Part shown: piece by piece, positions 39,633 through 41,764 of the stretch
Position numbering within the stretch: the stretch's first letter is position 1
Layout of the letters: each line of letters begins with the position of its first letter
NCBI GenBank assembly: GCA_002081555.1
Contig: MZNV01000988.1
Span: 1-41,764, forward strand
Direction of reading: 5' to 3'
DNA from: Protostelium mycophagum
Lineage: Eukaryota; Evosea; Variosea; Protosteliida; Protosteliaceae
Length of the DNA: 41,764 nt
Program-made: the position numbers and the translations under genes
Notes under the pieces: generated by a model
Seen by the model: the letters and a program-made list of their open reading frames with translations, nothing else
Told to the model about the DNA's origin: nothing
Database searches by the model: none

Positions 39633-40897
39633 ATGCTCGACAGACTGCTTAGCAAGTGAGTTGTTCTCAATATCAAGTGAACTTGGAATAGTAAAAGCAC
39701 TACACAACCGAAACTACTCATCATGTTTATCAATCACAGGTCGTTTTGTGCAGAAGGAATAATAACAAGCCATGACATCACATTAGTAATCCTCAAGATG
39801 GTTTTGTACAGACACAGCACTACTGCCGAGAGGAACAGCGAATATGCAAAGATGAGAAGAGTGTGTAAGAAGTGGAGAGATATAGGTATGTGTGCACATC
39901 AAAGAGACCATACTGAATTGTGAAAGTGGATGGAATTTTCCTTGAACCACATCACTATGCGACAACATGTGTGAGCCTTATCAAGCTTTTGTTACAGCGC
40001 AATATAGATCCATCAGTCAATGATAACGATGTGCTAAGGAGAGCAGTATTCAAAGGAAATACAGAGATAGTGAGGATATTATTACAGAACAATAGAGTAG
40101 ATCCTTCAACTATGGACAATAGTCCAATAAGAAGGGCATCATATGCTGGACACATAGAGATAGTGAGGGTATTGTTACAGCACCACAGAGTAGATCCATC
40201 AGCCAAGAATAATTATGCAATTAGAAGAGCAGCAGAGAATGGACATATAGAAGTAGTGAAGATGTTACTGCAAGACCAGAGAGTAGATCCATCAGCAAAA
40301 GACAACCGTGCAATCACAAGGGCATCAAAGAATGGACATAAAGAGATAGTGAAGATGTTGTTTGCAGACAGCAGAGTGGATCCGTCAGCAATGGACAATT
40401 GTGCAATAAGAAGCGCTTCAGAATATGGATACACAGAGATAGTTAGGATGTTACTTTCAGACAGTAGAGTGGATCCATCAGCAAATCACAATGATGCAAT
40501 TAGGGGAGCAGCAGAAAAGGCAAATGTGGAAGTAATGAGGTTGTTATTAGAAGATAGCAGAACAGATCCATCAGATAATTGTAATTGTGCAATAAGAGTA
40601 GCAATAGCAGGTGGACATACAGAGATGGTTCAGCTGTTACTTGCAGATAGTAGAGTGGACCCTTCTGTTGATTATGATGTAATAAGACACCCAGTATCAC
40701 TTGGATATACAGAGATAGTGAGGGCTTTACTACAAGATAGTAGAGTGGATCCATCTTCCAATGATAATTGGGCAATTGGGATGGCATCAGATTTGGGATA
40801 TACAGAGATAGTAGAAATGTTAGCCCAGGATTATAGAGTCAAACCAGAAGCTGACAGAATTAAAGCTGATCATTTGCTGATGAATAAATTCTATTAA
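39633..40897 (+). CDS. F-box-like + ankyrin-repeat protein (379 aa, 3 exons)
   Basis: Exons 39633-39655, 39740-39885 and 39927-40897 sum to 1140 nt. The N-terminus (LVILKMVLYR, then MRRVCKKWRDIV) resembles an F-box, whose helices end in R.VCK.W..I and bind SKP1 in ubiquitin ligases. From about residue 65 there are around ten ankyrin repeats of 31-33 residues with the local consensus AIRRASENGHTEIVRMLLQDSRVDPS. The repeats are unusually alike at DNA level (for example TAGAGTGGATCCATC), indicating recent internal expansion. A plausible role is substrate recognition for protein degradation. An alternative start is the ATG at 39723, which would drop the first exon. Such F-box/ankyrin genes often form large families. 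Confidence 0.8.
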
Positions 40898-41411
40898 ATG
40901 TTTTGTTGTTATTTATCTTCAGAAATATAGAAATATGTACACATATTGTCAAGTACATACAAATCAATGTCTGTGGAATGCCAAAATAAATTTTGAGAAT
41001 CATTTCAGTAGTTTTGGTTACCAAAAAAATTCTGGTAGAACTGATTAAATAAAGAATAGCTCTATAACTTATCTGCAGGTTGCACATAAAAAATTAAATC
41101 CTTCAGAAAATTGAAGATAATATTCTCTGATACACTGGTTGCAAACCTCAAACTAAGCAATCTATCCCAGGCAGTGCCTGAGAAAACTTGTGACAGAACA
41201 TTTTGACTTTAATTGACTATCTATCTCTGTTATGGATGGTCAAATTCCAGTTTTTTTGGTTTTTTGGATTCTTTGACTATTGAAATAGGTTGGTTTTATG
41301 CCATTAGGTCTTACATAGACACAATAACAACACCAGTGGATCAGAATCACATAATACAACACCAACAGACAGTAACTTTTTTCTGAACCCAAACCCCAAC
41401 AACCACACAGT
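40898..41411. other. AT-rich gap, nothing recognised
   Basis: Only short frames without motifs. It includes the ankyrin gene's 3' flank. Confidence 0.5.
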
Positions 41412-41669
41412 ATGTCCTCTTTAGACACTGAAAATATACCACTAACTGGATGCACAGAGCATTATCTGAGTGACAAAAGTCATAAAGAACCCCTGGAAAT
41501 AGCGGGAGTCGGTGTTAGAACCCTTCAGAGGGACACTGGTTTCACAAAAATACACAAACAGACAAATAGAAGGAATACCAAAAAGAGACAAAGAGAAGAA
41601 GAACCAGAAACAACGACCAAAACAACGCCCTTGACAGATAACACAGAGCCCAACAAAAAAAACGAATAA
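41412..41669 (+). CDS. Hypothetical 85-aa Lys/Thr/Glu-rich open frame
   Basis: An ATG at 41412 opens 85 codons with no signal peptide or membrane segment. The C-terminal half is low-complexity and charged (KQTNRRNTKKRQREEEPETT), looking disordered or nuclear-localised. I recognise no family. It may be a short gene, the first exon of a gene continuing beyond the window, or chance. Confidence 0.3.
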   Translation: MSSLDTENIPLTGCTEHYLSDKSHKEPLEIAGVGVRTLQRDTGFTKIHKQTNRRNTKKRQREEEPETTTKTTPLTDNTEPNKKNE

Positions 41670-41764
41670 AACCCAACTCTCCCATCATATCTTCATTCAT
41701 AAACCAAATATTACCAAAGAACAGATGATCCTCAAAAATCGAGATTCCAATGCATTTCCTGATA

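Overview
The window is nuclear DNA of a small, gene-dense, intron-rich unicellular eukaryote. Introns are mostly 36-60 nt with GT..AG ends, intergenic gaps are often under 200 bp, and genes lie on both strands. The gene mix is a fungal/protist-type phosphatidylethanolamine methyltransferase (CHO2 family), a hybrid PAS histidine kinase, a leucine-rich-repeat receptor with a tyrosine-kinase-type catalytic domain, an EH-domain protein, a CAP/SCP protein and a giant repetitive secreted protein. This fits an amoebozoan, perhaps of protosteloid type, better than a fungus, plant or animal. The placement is inference; nothing here names the species.

Layout. 1-5 kb is a transposon graveyard: a Ty3/gypsy integrase fragment, a second decayed gypsy-like fragment, a truncated Tc1/mariner-type element, a fold-back repeat and a tandem repeat of about 128 bp. 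5.07-12.5 kb (minus) is one 10-exon gene for a secreted protein of about 2336 aa with roughly 12 copies of a 160-200 aa beta-rich repeat. 12.5-13.8 kb is a GC-richer interval with hairpins and a possible tiny secreted peptide. 13.8-14.8 kb (plus) codes for a membrane-anchored acidic repeat protein. 15.3-16.9 kb (plus) is an EGF-plus-7TM gene with two adjacent in-frame stop codons in the EGF module. 17.1-20.8 kb (plus) is CHO2-like, 15 exons, 683 aa. 20.8-21.5 kb (minus) is a CAP/SCP protein. 21.7-26.1 kb (minus) is a PA-domain + LRR receptor kinase. 26.4-27.4 kb (minus) is an unrecognised 259-aa protein. 27.6-32.2 kb (plus) is a 16-exon, 1021-aa protein joining an EH domain, a long Pro/Gln-rich linker and a transglutaminase-like core. 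32.7-37.4 kb (plus) is an 18-exon, 887-aa hybrid histidine kinase. 37.8-39.6 kb (minus) is an unrecognised helical protein that diverges, across about 53 bp, from an F-box-like/ankyrin gene at 39.6-40.9 kb (plus).

The splice models were built by hand by matching reading frames. For the genes whose exons are listed in full, the summed coding length is a multiple of three, a useful internal check. The genes do not form one pathway. Several act at the cell surface or in signalling (receptor kinase, 7TM protein, histidine kinase, secreted repeat protein, CAP protein).

The most unusual non-genic signal is a small vocabulary of mostly palindromic words in introns of many unrelated genes: GTTGTAGA/TCTACAAC, GAAATTTC, TGACGTCA, TTTCCCGCCAAA, CACGGTA..TACCGTG and CTTTGCCGCA. 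GTTGTAG is itself the 3' splice site in at least four introns. The best protein-level novelties are the EH + transglutaminase-like fusion, the giant 12-repeat protein and the interrupted EGF-7TM gene.
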